From Chamaea fasciata (lineage: Eukaryota > Chordata > Aves > Passeriformes > Sylviidae), in NCBI GenBank assembly GCA_029207755.1, contig JARCOQ010000002.1, forward strand, positions 92,665,087 to 92,729,086: a stretch of 64,000 nucleotides of DNA. Reading direction: 5' to 3'. The position numbers and the translations under genes are program-made. Shown here in pieces: positions 13,178 through 23,900 of this stretch (its first letter is position 1; every line of letters starts with the position of its first letter). Under the pieces are notes generated by a model. That model was not told the DNA's origin. It saw only the letters and a list, made by a program, of their open reading frames with translations, and searched no databases.

Positions 13178-16100
13178 TAGTTTTAAAACTAGTAGTCAAG
13201 TAATTTTCTAGCATGATGAGCTGGTATGCTTTGACTGAAGCTTACTACACATACCTTGTGTTACTCTGTGTGACATCTTGCTCTAGGACAGCTTTATTTT
13301 GGACAGAATCTGCATCCAAGCACTTCACAGCCATAAAGAATACATGCTGCTGCAGCTGCACCCATTTTTATTTTCCTGCCAGTTGGCCAGGAGGCACAGA
13401 CAAGGCAGCATGTTGTGCTTAAAAGATTTCTTACCCCTTACCAGCCTAGGCACCATAAAACATTTATAGACTATTTTGGGCAGCATTTCATTGCAAATTC
13501 CATATGCTTAGCTGAACTATTCAATGCCCAGAATGACAATAAAGGGAAGATTACATTTGAATGCTCCATGTAGCAAGGATTCTACCTTTTAGCTGGTACA
13601 GCCCATTATCTCCTAAAATAAACAACAGACAGCCTGCTCACTCCATCAGCTGAGTTCCACAGTATTAGACACCTCTGTGCAGCCTAAGGGTGCACGTGGC
13701 TCAAACATCTACTCCAGGGTACAGTCTCATCTCCATTCACAGATATTTGCAAAAGAGAATACAGCCTGAAGGGTGCCAGTTCTTCAGTATGTTGTGTAAT
13801 GCAAAGGGAAAGAAGAAAGGCAGCTATAGATCCTTTCCCCAAGCAAAATGTATGGTCTTGCTTTTAGTTAAAGACATAGCCACATAATGATGCACTTAAA
13901 ATAAAAAAAAAGAAAATTCATACTAGTATTTGAAGGAATTAAATAAAAAACAGTGTCTGATCTACAGAATAATTTAATGCACACTGAAGGGAAAGAGCTC
14001 TTTATTATGGAAAATCCTTTTAAATAATTTGTCCTTAGATGCCATCACAAATTTACAAGGAGACTGAAGTGAGATATGTAACTTCAGGACATGAAGTCAC
14101 TCATTTCTTCATCACACATTTGTTCTTGCATATATGGCCCAGCAAAGTGAGAGAACAATGCTGTCTATAATTTTACCTCTGCAGGGATAGACAGCGCAGA
14201 CTGGCACAGAAGACGAAAGTGTCAGCTGACTGATTTGGTTTAATGCTACCTCCCTTGCAAATAAAACTGGAAATGCCATATGAAGCTACGGACAACCAGT
14301 CTGGAGGAAGGGATGACCTTTTAGAGGCTACTACAATATTTAGGACCCTAAAGCAGCTCATTGGATCAGCAACCTAGCGATAAAGTAGTTCAGATAATCT
14401 CAGCTACATCCAGCAATGAGCTCTGGCCAAATGTCAGAGCTTTTAGTCTGCTCTGACTAAAACTGGCCAGGCACCAGCCTTAAAGAACAGCTCCAGCATA
14501 AACAGAGCTTTACTCTGCACTCCAAACTTTTCTTCCCTGCTTATCTTTTGTGTCACTTGACTGGAAAATTTGCAATCTATGCAATTTTAAAGAGTTTGGG
14601 GGCTTTTTGCCTAGGATTCAAACATTAAGTTGTCCTCTTGAGATCTATTTTATATCACTTCATACATCCTTCTTTTGTTCACTGCTCACAGCTCATAAAG
14701 CTTGCTAATGCATCCTTTAAATACAGAAGAATCACATGTTTTTCTTCTCATTTCCCTTCCTGCTTTCTGCTTGTTTAGAGCTGAAAGACAGCACCTTTTG
14801 CATTAAATCATGACCAGGACATTAACATTAGAGAACCTTTCCCATTAAAAAGGCAATATATATTGATATGTGAACACTCCACTCCCAAAAGCTTTTTTTC
14901 CAACACTTCATTAACATTTTTCACTGCTGAACCATTATATCCTCCCAGAGAACATCTTTATTGTCCCATTTCCTCCGCATACCACTAATAACACAACAAA
15001 AGGAGAGGAGGCAATTGCAGATAAATCAGCCCAACTTCCCATCGGGTTTCCCTTCCACACTCCTGCCATCTGTGCTGGCTGCCACAGCAGTACATATGCT
15101 TGCAGACAATGCCACAGGGGTCACACTCTGCTCTCCAGCCAGTCACGTCTGCTGCTGTGATTGTCACAGTCCAGTACTTCTGCTGTTTGCCTTCACATGC
15201 TCTGCAGAGACAGCTTCCAGTCACCGAAACTGGGGGCACAAGGCTGAGCTCCCAGCACTATCCATGCCCTTCTCCTCAGGAAAACAGGAGACTCATCCCC
15301 TGGTTTGTACCAAGTAATTTACAATACATGGATTTCAAGACCTGAGAAGCAACATGTTGTACTTTGGATGGCCTGTTTGCTCACAAGAAATTCCCCTGAT
15401 ACAACACTATCAGATAAAACTTTTTCACAGAACAAATAGTATTTTCAAAGAAATAAAAAAGCAGGAAACTTAAATCATAAACTAAAGTTAGGAATATGTG
15501 AACACTTCTTCCTAGTTGATGAACATCAGCAAAAGACAGAATCAAATATTGATCTATATTTCTGGATTAGCTTTCTGAGGTGTGCAACCACCTTTTCACA
15601 GCTGTGAACACAGCACAGCAAAAAATTGATCATCACTCACTTTGCAATCTGAACTGCATGAATCATTAATAGCTGACTTGTTAATTAAATACGGTAGTAG
15701 AATTCTAGATTAGTCTTGCCTTTATAAGAGCACCATTAATAAACCTGTTTTTCAATTTAGGAAACATCATCTTGTCATGGAGTAGCCATTGTATTATTCC
15801 TGCCTAAGTATAATATTTCATTCATTACCTTGACAGGTCACATCATTTAGGCTATCCAAGAGAATAAATTTCATCAGCTTGAAAATGTTATCTGTGTCCA
15901 CAGAGAAGCCCCAGATGCACAGTGTCTCCTGTAAATCTCAGGAGTCTATAACATCAGAATTTTCATAAACCACTGGGCACACAGAAAAACCCTACAAACA
16001 GGGGCACTGCACTAGGTTTTCTCATTTATTATTGGGCTCCCCACAAAATGACTGTTTAGCTGAAGAATTCTCTTCTTCCCATTTTCCATTCTTCAGTCAC

Positions 16101-17269
16101 TTGTAGTGTATGCAAAATGGAAAATCACTTTTCCCCCCATATTAAACGAGGAATCCAAAAAAATTAAGTACACTTCTGTCATTAATCTTTTTATATTGCA
16201 TATTACAATATGATCATGTGCATTGTACAACATAGTGCAACATGTGTGAGTGTCTCATTTTTGGTTTACCAGTAACATTGATATAATCTATCCCTGTCTT
16301 CCCTCAAGTATGGCATCCATGGCCAACACTTGTTCCTTCAAAAGACAGCTGGCAGACACTCCTGGTAAAACTACTTGAGAAACCCTCAGAAAATTGGTAG
16401 CTAAAAAGGGATTCTTTTTTGAAAGTTTCTGCAAAACATCTCATGCAATCAAATTCACTAACACATCTTTGCCAGATATACATGTACATCTTTTATGTTT
16501 ACATATATACATGCATAAACAGAAGCATCCTTTGAAATCTAAAAACATTAATTTAAGGACTGCCAGACTGAACACATGATGATTAAATGACTAGCACTTT
16601 GAAATGCTGAGGTAGCAATAGGGCTAAAATACCTGCTGAGATTCAACTCTGGCTTCATTAAACAGATAAAGTCATCACTGTGTAAGTGCAAGATTGTCTT
16701 TTTGGCTAATGCTTAATCGGAGTCCAAGAATGTATTGCTAATAACTGTGAATAATAAATTATTTCAAAGACTGGTTCTTACATGTATATAGAAGTCTGAT
16801 GTATGGCTGGTAAGAGGTCTGCTCTAGAGACAGGAAATCTCTTACACACATTTACTAAGTGCATTTACTCATTCTCAAAAATCCTTAACGAGAACTTCAC
16901 TATTTTCTGTTTTAAATATGCACAAAAGGAAATTTTAAAAAATAGCAACTTGTGAAACAAAGCAGAGACCAAATAAAGAATAGATATGGTTCTTCTTTAG
17001 TACGCAGTGTTTCTAAGGAGTGGAACTGATCCACTGCCAGTGACGCTTCTCTAGTGTGTGTTTCTACATAACCAAGACAGTTATTTTACAGCAAGCTTGT
17101 GGTATTTTAAAAGATTTACTTTGCCTCCTCTTCTGAGGACAAAATTTCTCACCCACAAAATGAGTATGACCAAATTTCTGTCTTTGAGGACCTCTGGTAG
17201 GACAGTTTTGGAAGGATTAGATATCATACCTATGAACCCAACTTCTGCTCCTTCAGTAATAAGATTGTT
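13178..17269. other. AT-rich non-coding sequence
   Basis: Nothing here is recognisable as a gene or repeat. A GC-richer patch at 14960-15320 is open on both strands but has no clear splice sites or protein similarity. One splice-flanked candidate segment, at 15829-15928, is listed separately. Confidence 0.55.
15829..15928 (-). other. Candidate 100-nt exon
   Basis: On the minus strand, GATTTACAG precedes a fully open 33-codon frame that ends CAAG followed by GTAATG. The translation begins ETLCIWGFSVDTDNIFKL and ends DVTCQ. The donor is good; the acceptor's pyrimidine tract is weak. I do not recognise the peptide. Its phase (whole codon in, one base left over) does not fit the other candidate minus-strand exons in the window, which lowers confidence that all belong to one transcript. 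Confidence 0.2.
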
Positions 17270-17475
17270 TTGCCACCCCTCCCACAAATCTATTTTAATA
17301 AGTTGTCTATTCTCTTTTACTCCCAAAATACATCACCAGAAAAGGAAAAAGAGAAAGAGAAAAAAAAAAAAAAAGAAAAAAAGACAGATGTCAAATCAGT
17401 AATTTCTACATTTAATGCTCTAAATGTGAATTATGTAAAGGTATGGTGACCTACCTGGAAGGCAGAAGCAAGGAG
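17270..17475. repeat. Duplicated block, copy A
   Basis: This block, starting 'ttgccacccctcccacaaat' and ending near 'ctggaaggcagaagcaagg', is present again in the same orientation at 19528-19700. Shared landmarks include 'tattctcttttact', 'acatcacca', 'aatgtgaattatg' and 'gtatggtga'. Copy A is longer mainly because of an expanded A/AG-rich tract at about 17335-17382. Flanking sequence outside the block is unrelated. It could be a local duplication or two copies of an unrecognised short element. Confidence 0.75.
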
Positions 17476-17562
17476 CCCATCCTAATTTGGAACAAGATAC
17501 AGGGGTATTTTTCCTTACAAATGGTTCTTCGTACTTTTAAACCAAACAGAAAATTTGGGAGA
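17455..17562 (-). other. Candidate 108-nt exon
   Basis: On the minus strand a T-rich tract ending ATTATAG precedes a 108-nt segment that ends TTCCAG followed by GTAGGTC, a strong donor. One frame is open throughout, beginning LPNFLFGLKVRRTICKEK, with split-codon phase matching the candidates at 29040 and 9237. The peptide is not recognised. The last 20 or so bases of the candidate and its donor lie inside the duplicated block; the second block copy keeps a similar CAG-GTAATT site. In AT-rich DNA an open stretch of this length is not rare, so this stays a hypothesis. Confidence 0.2.
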
Positions 17563-17811
17563 CTATAATAAAAAATATTTACCCAATTTCAGTGCTCTCC
17601 TACAGGATTTCTGATATAGAGTATTACTATATTTGTACTATATTTATTACTAATAAACATTACTATTTATTACATTAGTAGTATAGTAAATGCATTTTTG
17701 AGATCCTGCCTTTGCTTCTGCAAATTGGTAGGACAGCACTGGTTTACCTTGGAGCTAAACCGAATTGCACCAGGAACAGTATAATTCACTCTAGATTTGC
17801 AGACCTGATAC

Positions 17812-18252
17812 ACAGAATCACACAATCAGCTAGGTTGGAAAACCTCTCTGAGATCATCGACTCCAACTTATGACTGAACATCATCATGTCACTTAGACTA
17901 TGGCACTGAGTGCCACATCCTTAAACACCTCCAGGGAATGTGACTTCACCACCTCCTGGGACAGCCCATTCCAATTTCTAATCATTCATTCTGTGAAGAA
18001 ATTCCTTCTGATGTCCAACTTGAACCTTCCCCGATGCAGCTTGAGACTGTATCCTCTTGTCCTGTCACTGGCTGCCTGGGAGAAGAGGCTGAGCCCCACC
18101 TGGCCACAGGCTCCTTTCAGGTATTTATAGCGAGCGACAAGGCCAGCCCCGAGCCCCCTTTTCTCCAGGCTAAACACCCCCAGCTCCCTCAGCTGCTCCT
18201 CATAGGACATGTGCTCCAGACCCTTCACAACCTTTGCTATCCTTCTCTGGGC
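17812..18252 (-). mobile_element. CR1 LINE fragment, 3' end with ORF2 C-terminus
   Basis: Read on the minus strand this is the 3' end of a CR1 non-LTR retrotransposon. The plus strand opens with the typical inverted tail region ('cacagaatcacacaatcag...ggttggaaaa'). The minus-strand frame 17986-18282 gives the familiar C-terminus of the CR1 reverse-transcriptase protein, including ELGVFSLEKRGLGAG and GRFKLDIRRNFFTE. It is 5'-truncated, as most bird CR1 copies are, lacks the endonuclease and most of the polymerase, and cannot be active. The terminal octamer repeats are eroded. Confidence 0.9.
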
Positions 18253-19527
18253 AGAGATAAATAGTATATACCTCACATCCAAACAGAGAATGAAATCCTT
18301 AATCTCATCACTCGCACAGGAAGAAAATCAAGAATGTAAACCTCTACAGCACAAAATCTGGTCAGAACAGAGAGAGCTGTCATTAGAAGCCAAGGCCATA
18401 AGGCAGTGAAAGCCAGTTCAGCATCTGAAATTGTTCACATACATTTTTGTCAACTCCACTGGTTTTAGTAGACATGGTGCAGTACATGGGAATGCATACA
18501 TGAAAGAAAGACAGGAAAAGGGGGAAATTTGGTTATAAGAATATTAATATGGGCATTATGGAATATTAATACCTACATAAAAAGCAATGCTTTCCCCTCA
18601 AATGAAGAGGTTTTGTCACAGAACCCTGTAGTTCATCTTATTTTAATGGATTTTGCTTGATACTTTCTATCATACAGTAGTTCATGAAACAGTTCATAAA
18701 GTCCTTTGGCAGAAATTAACTGCATTTGTTGTGTTACAGTGGTTGCAATTAAAAAGGCAGTATTTCCACACTGCTACAAAATGAAGTATTAAACAATAAA
18801 CTGCAGTCTTCTTTGTGCTTAGAGAAGAAGCAAGATTTTGCAGATATTTTATTTAATGAGAGAGAAGTCTTTGCTTCTTTTGAATTACTTTAAATAAATG
18901 CAATTTTCTTGGTTAAAGACACTGAATAAATTATACTAGTGATGTGCTTTTTAGATTAAATTAATCTAAACTCAATTAATATAATCTATTCACAGATAAT
19001 ATAATAGACTAAATCAAGATCAGTGTGATGTCCCTTAAAGGATGAGTAATTTTTAGCTGCAATATATACAAAACCACATGCTTACAGAAAATTTTTTTGA
19101 CTACATAGCTGGGAGCCCCATTTATTTGACAATTACACATAATGCCTTGAACTTTAGACTACAGCAAGAAAAAGGTATTCTTTTTCTCAAAGGTATTCTT
19201 TTTTTCATTCTCACACAATTTCTATATGTATCAACTCATTATTTCAAGGGAAAAAGATGCATTGAGCATACATCCGTAAAGATGCAAGTGCATTTCAGCT
19301 GCACTACATTCAGTGCCAGAGATTATAGTTCCCACTCTGCCTACAGAGGTTGCAATTTGGAGGACAGTTTCAATTTCAAAACCAGCCCTTAATTGGTTTG
19401 TGTTGGCAACTGATAAATTTTTCTCCTGAAGCTCCAGTATGATGATTGTTGCCACATGATAAAATGCACAATGCATTTAGTTTTGTTATACATTCTTAAA
19501 ATAATTGGATTCCTTTTTCAAATAAAT
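18253..19527. other. AT-rich non-coding sequence
   Basis: No gene is evident. It contains a near-perfect AT palindrome (TTAGATTAA-A-TTAATCTAA, 18951-18969). It is bounded on the left by CR1 and on the right by copy B of the duplicated block. Confidence 0.6.
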
Positions 19528-19700
19528 TTGCCACCCCTCCCCCAAACCTATTTTAATAAATTGCCTATTCTCTTTTACTGCCCAAACACATCACCATAAA
19601 AAAAGACAGACGCCCAAGTGTTAATCCATAATTTCCACATTCAATGCTGTAAATGTGAATTATGAAAAAGTATGGTGAATTACCTGGAAGACAGAAGGAG
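19528..19700. repeat. Duplicated block, copy B
   Basis: This is the second, shorter copy of the block at 17270-17475, in direct orientation and about 2.26 kb away. It lacks the long A-rich expansion of copy A, reading 'catcaccataaaaaaagacagac' across that point. Differences are scattered single-base changes and small indels, so the duplication is not recent. Sequence outside the block is unrelated to that around copy A. Confidence 0.75.
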
Positions 19701-20194
19701 CTTTGTGGCTAAATATGTCACTCATACCCACAAATTATTACAATTAATTCTTTAAAAAAGTGAGTCCAAGAGTTGCAAGATAGCATGGGTTCAGGACTTA
19801 GTCTCCAAAAATGAGAAAAAAAACCCCTGCATACACTTCAGTCCATTATTTTCATAAATCTTGTAGATCACAAACCATAAAAAATTTCAGAGATTCATAA
19901 TCTGACAGCTGAGTTGCAGATTACAGGATTTCATATTTATGAGTTGGTAGTCCATATGCAAATAATTGCAGTGGTTGTTGCTGAAGATTGATGTTGGCCA
20001 GCTTTCAGGCACCAACCCAGCTGCTCTCTCATCCTTTCTTCTCAACAAGCAGACAATAAGATGGAAAAGATCATGGATTCTGATAAAGACAGAGAGATCA
20101 TTTACCAGTTACCAATATGGACAAAACAGACTTGACTTAGGGAAAATTATTTTAAATATTTGCGAATTAGAGTAGAATGGTGAGAAACAAAGAC

Positions 20195-20905
20195 ATAAAT
20201 GAACCCAACCCTCCTCTCAACCCTTCTCTCCAGGCCTTCCATTTCCCTCCTTCATTATGATTCTTCTGGTTCCTTGCCCCACCCCCGCAGGGAGATGGGG
20301 GAATGGGGTTTGTGGTTAGTCTATGGACCACAACCAGTTTCTGTGGCAGCCCTTCCTCCTGAAATTTTTCCACTGATCCAACGTGAGTTCCCAGTAAGTG
20401 ACTCCAACATGGGCCCTTCTCAGAAGCTGAAGGCCCATGTGGGCCCTGCACTGGCTGCAGTTCCTGAAGGTCATGTCTGCCCACTCCAGTATGGGTTTCT
20501 CCATGGCTGCAGCCTGGACACCTAGCTGTTCTGGCATGGTTCTCCACGGGCTGCAGGGAAACACCTTCTCCACCATCACTCCTCCCACAGGATGTAGGGA
20601 AATACCTGCTCAGTCACTGCGCACTTCCTCCCCTTTTTCTCTCTGACCTGGGTGCTTGCAAGGTTGTTTCTCGCACCTTTTTTGCCCTCACTGCTGTTTT
20701 CTGTATTCCCCTTTCTTGAATATATTTTCATAGAGGCACCAGCAATGCCCAATTGAGGGGCTCAGATGTGGGTACAGAGGGTCCGTGGAGTCAGCTGGAG
20801 CTATGTATATCACAGGGCAGTCCCTGTTCTCTTCCCATTCCCAACAGCCCTGGCAGCCCCCACCCCTATCAACGCCCAGATACCCGCACCCAGTGCACTT
20901 ATTTA
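20195..20905. repeat. GC-rich interspersed repeat related to 3.5-4.6 kb copy
   Basis: This segment shares block order with the repeat at 3540-4560: 'ctccaggccttccat', C-rich and G-rich stretches, 'tctccacgggctgcaggg' units, 'ctctgacctgggtgcttgcaagg', a T-rich run, 'ttgaatatattttcatagagg', then 'agggtccgtggagtcagctggagctatg'. I know such sequence as dispersed in songbird genomes but cannot place the family. Frames of 60-126 codons on both strands come from its GC content and are not genes. The edges are approximate. Confidence 0.6.
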
Positions 20906-23900
20906 CTGACAAATAGGTTATTTCCATACATCACATCAGTCTACTCAATTCCTCACTCTCCCAAAGCAAGAACTTAATATACAACAACTACCATTTACTA
21001 GGAAAAACAATAAACTAAGTTCCCAGTATAACTGAGGATAGCTTTTCCCTGCTACAAGTCACTACTGAACACATCAAACAGGACAAAGAGGTTCATTCAC
21101 AAGCATTGATGTTGGCAAGGTCTGTTTTAAGAAAACTCTACGCCATGCTTAAAACAGGTGATATTATAAAAACAATCTTTAGTCGGGAATAAGATCTCAA
21201 ATAAATGTTTTTGTTTGTTTAGAGAACAAAATATAAACAAAATGCAGAAATAGATTAACGTATTTGTTGAGGAACTCTAATACATAAATTCATTAGGGAA
21301 GCAATAAACATTCTGCATAAATTAATTACTTTGTGCTTATCCTCATTAAATGCTACTTAATGAGTTAATAAGCTTGAAAAGCAATGACAAATTGCGAAAG
21401 TGCATGCACAGGACTTTTGGGTGTTTTTTTTTTTTAATAAAGCAGCATATCTAACTGAACACTTAAGCTCTGGATACAGGCCAGTCACATTTATACAAGG
21501 TGGTCACTTTATCTTCTAACCTTCATGAACAAACACCTTCTGCCATGAGTTTTGAATTTGTCAGAAAAGCATCAACTTTACAAAGTTCAACTGCTGAAGG
21601 TACTTTTACTAAGTTTTAGGAACCACCTCCTCCTTAAAGTTAATTTTGTACAAACTAATTTGTAATAAAGGATAACTTCCAGCTTCTTGGGAAATATTAA
21701 TCAGAAATATATATGTCCACACATGCACATGCCTGTGCACACACAGATACGCACACAATAGAAATATCTTGCCATATTTGATTGTTACACTCAGGCATGT
21801 GTGGCCTCTGGGTGTTTGATAATGAAGAACACGTAAATGTGTTGCCACCATCACAAACTGGAAAGAGGCCAGGCAGCACTGGAGGAAGTCATATCCAGCA
21901 CCAATAAATACTGTAAATTTTGTGACAGGGTATGAGTGCCCCAGCATTAACTGAGCTGTGTTACTAACATACTATGGAAGACTTAAATGATGGCCCCATT
22001 TGTCATGTCACAGATATAGACTGCTTATGCTCTCATTTTCTGCAGCACAAAGGCTCAAAGTGTTGTATTCTATCTATCTTGTGATTTAAACAAAACAAAA
22101 CAAAAAAAAACCAAACAACAACAAAAAAAATAAAGCCACACAGACACATTTTTCACTTGTTCTCTTCCCAGGCCAAAATTGAGAGAAGATGAAAAACTGC
22201 ATCCCAGCATACATTACTCATATTGACATTATAAATGCCCTTTTTTTTAAAGTAAAATTTAACATCTTCAAATTAGCAGTGCATTAAGTAAGTATGATTC
22301 AGTGAACATTTCAAAATACAGTCCTCTCACCTTCTCAGGACACCCACAATTCACAGTGAAATTAACAGTGATGCCTTGATAAAACATTTAAAGCAATCTT
22401 TGACCATTACATGAGCAAAAATTTTCCAGATAACCTTGGGATATTAATCCCATTTTTAAACTCTTAAACTGATTTTCTTTTAAACTCCTTAAAACTTACT
22501 TAAGCAAAGGAATCTAATTCTTCTTTGTAGGGACAATAAACAGATAAAGTAGTATTCTGAACAAAGACTGTCAGTCCTCTTCAGGGATTATCATTCCTTG
22601 GATTATGCTCCTTTTTCCAGGATAGTAGTGTGTTTAATTCCTGATTCTTTGAGAAACATGAGCAACATCTAGCAGATTTCAATGCCTATGATTACATACA
22701 TACACACATCAAAGCATTTTTCAGTATCCTCCAGCATGACCAATCCACACAAGTAAGATCTCAGTATCAGTTGTGAGCATGAGTACACTTCTGAAACAAA
22801 ATCCAGAGGAAATCAGCAACCAAAGCAGGATCAGAGCAAGCTGCAACATTAATCTTGGATCACATAAAATATTTTGCATTGCTATGACAGCATGACATCA
22901 TATTAACCCCACAAACACAAAAAGAAGCACACTTGACAAGAAGGCATGTGCTGATAGTACGCAGCTACCAGAAATTCTTCCCTTAGCAGTAAAAAACTTT
23001 GTCGCCTGATGTTTAAGAAAACTTTCAACTATTTTAAAACCTCATTACTCTGCAAATAAAACCATATGTCCATCAATCACACTAAGTCATTAGACATTTT
23101 CAATTGATTTTGGTCACTTAAGAGTAATTCACAAAGGACTAGGAAGTCACAGCACAGCCAAATGCCATCTCCATGATTGGATAAAAATGTGTATTAAACA
23201 AATCAAGACATACTCATGTTACAAACAGGTCCTCAAGAGTTTTGTGCTGACACTTAGGTAATAAGATAGCTAATGAGAACAGCTATATTCTGCTCAGCAC
23301 TGTTTAAGATACTAACAAATTAACTTTAGATGATTTGTCATCAAGTCCCTGCAGGAAGAAGCCACACTATTTAAGGGGGTAGGGGAAGAAGAAAGACAGC
23401 ATACTCATCTATGGAAATCTTTAATCCCAGGCTAATTACTGGGATAATAGTAAAAACAATACCAGAAATAACACTTGACAGGGAATAATTTTGACCATTT
23501 ATCTCAGTAATAATCATGTATTTTTTATTTATTGACAGGCATTTTAACTAACTTTCATTCATGTCTTCACCTCTTTTCAGTAGTCATGATACTACTTTAA
23601 AAAAAAACAGTTTTGAAAGGAATTTAAATGCCATTTGAAAGAGAAGAACTGCAACTCATGGCTTCCCAAATTTTCACGAAATAGCCAATGGAGTCACAAA
23701 GTGAAAACCAGGTGTTAAGGGATGAGAGTGTTTGGGGTTACTTTTTTCTCTTTTCCTTTAATATATCTTATTATCTCACTTCTGAACCATTATGTCTGTG
23801 GAAGAGAAAAGGAAAGGTCATCAGTAGCCAGTGGCAGCACCAGCTGGGAGCTGGAAATGGATCTTGTAGTTTTCAGCTGTCAAATGTTAGCTGAAGTTTA

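Noticed and set aside
14961..15345. Frames of 118 and 84 codons in opposite strands, Cys-rich on the minus strand
   Set aside because: Both strands are open over the same bases, there are no convincing splice sites, and the Cys spacing fits no zinc-binding or secreted family I know.
17058..17402. Frames of 114 (plus) and 81 (minus) codons around 17.1-17.4 kb
   Set aside because: The plus frame ends in translated A/AG-rich repeat. The minus frame looks somewhat protein-like but lacks a usable acceptor and donor pair, and part lies in the duplicated block.
18951..18969. Perfect AT palindrome TTAGATTAA-A-TTAATCTAA
   Set aside because: Short AT palindromes are frequent in DNA this AT-rich; nothing nearby suggests function.
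20167..20588. Frames of 90-126 codons on both strands near 20.2-20.6 kb
   Set aside because: They lie inside a GC-rich interspersed repeat and show no protein family features.
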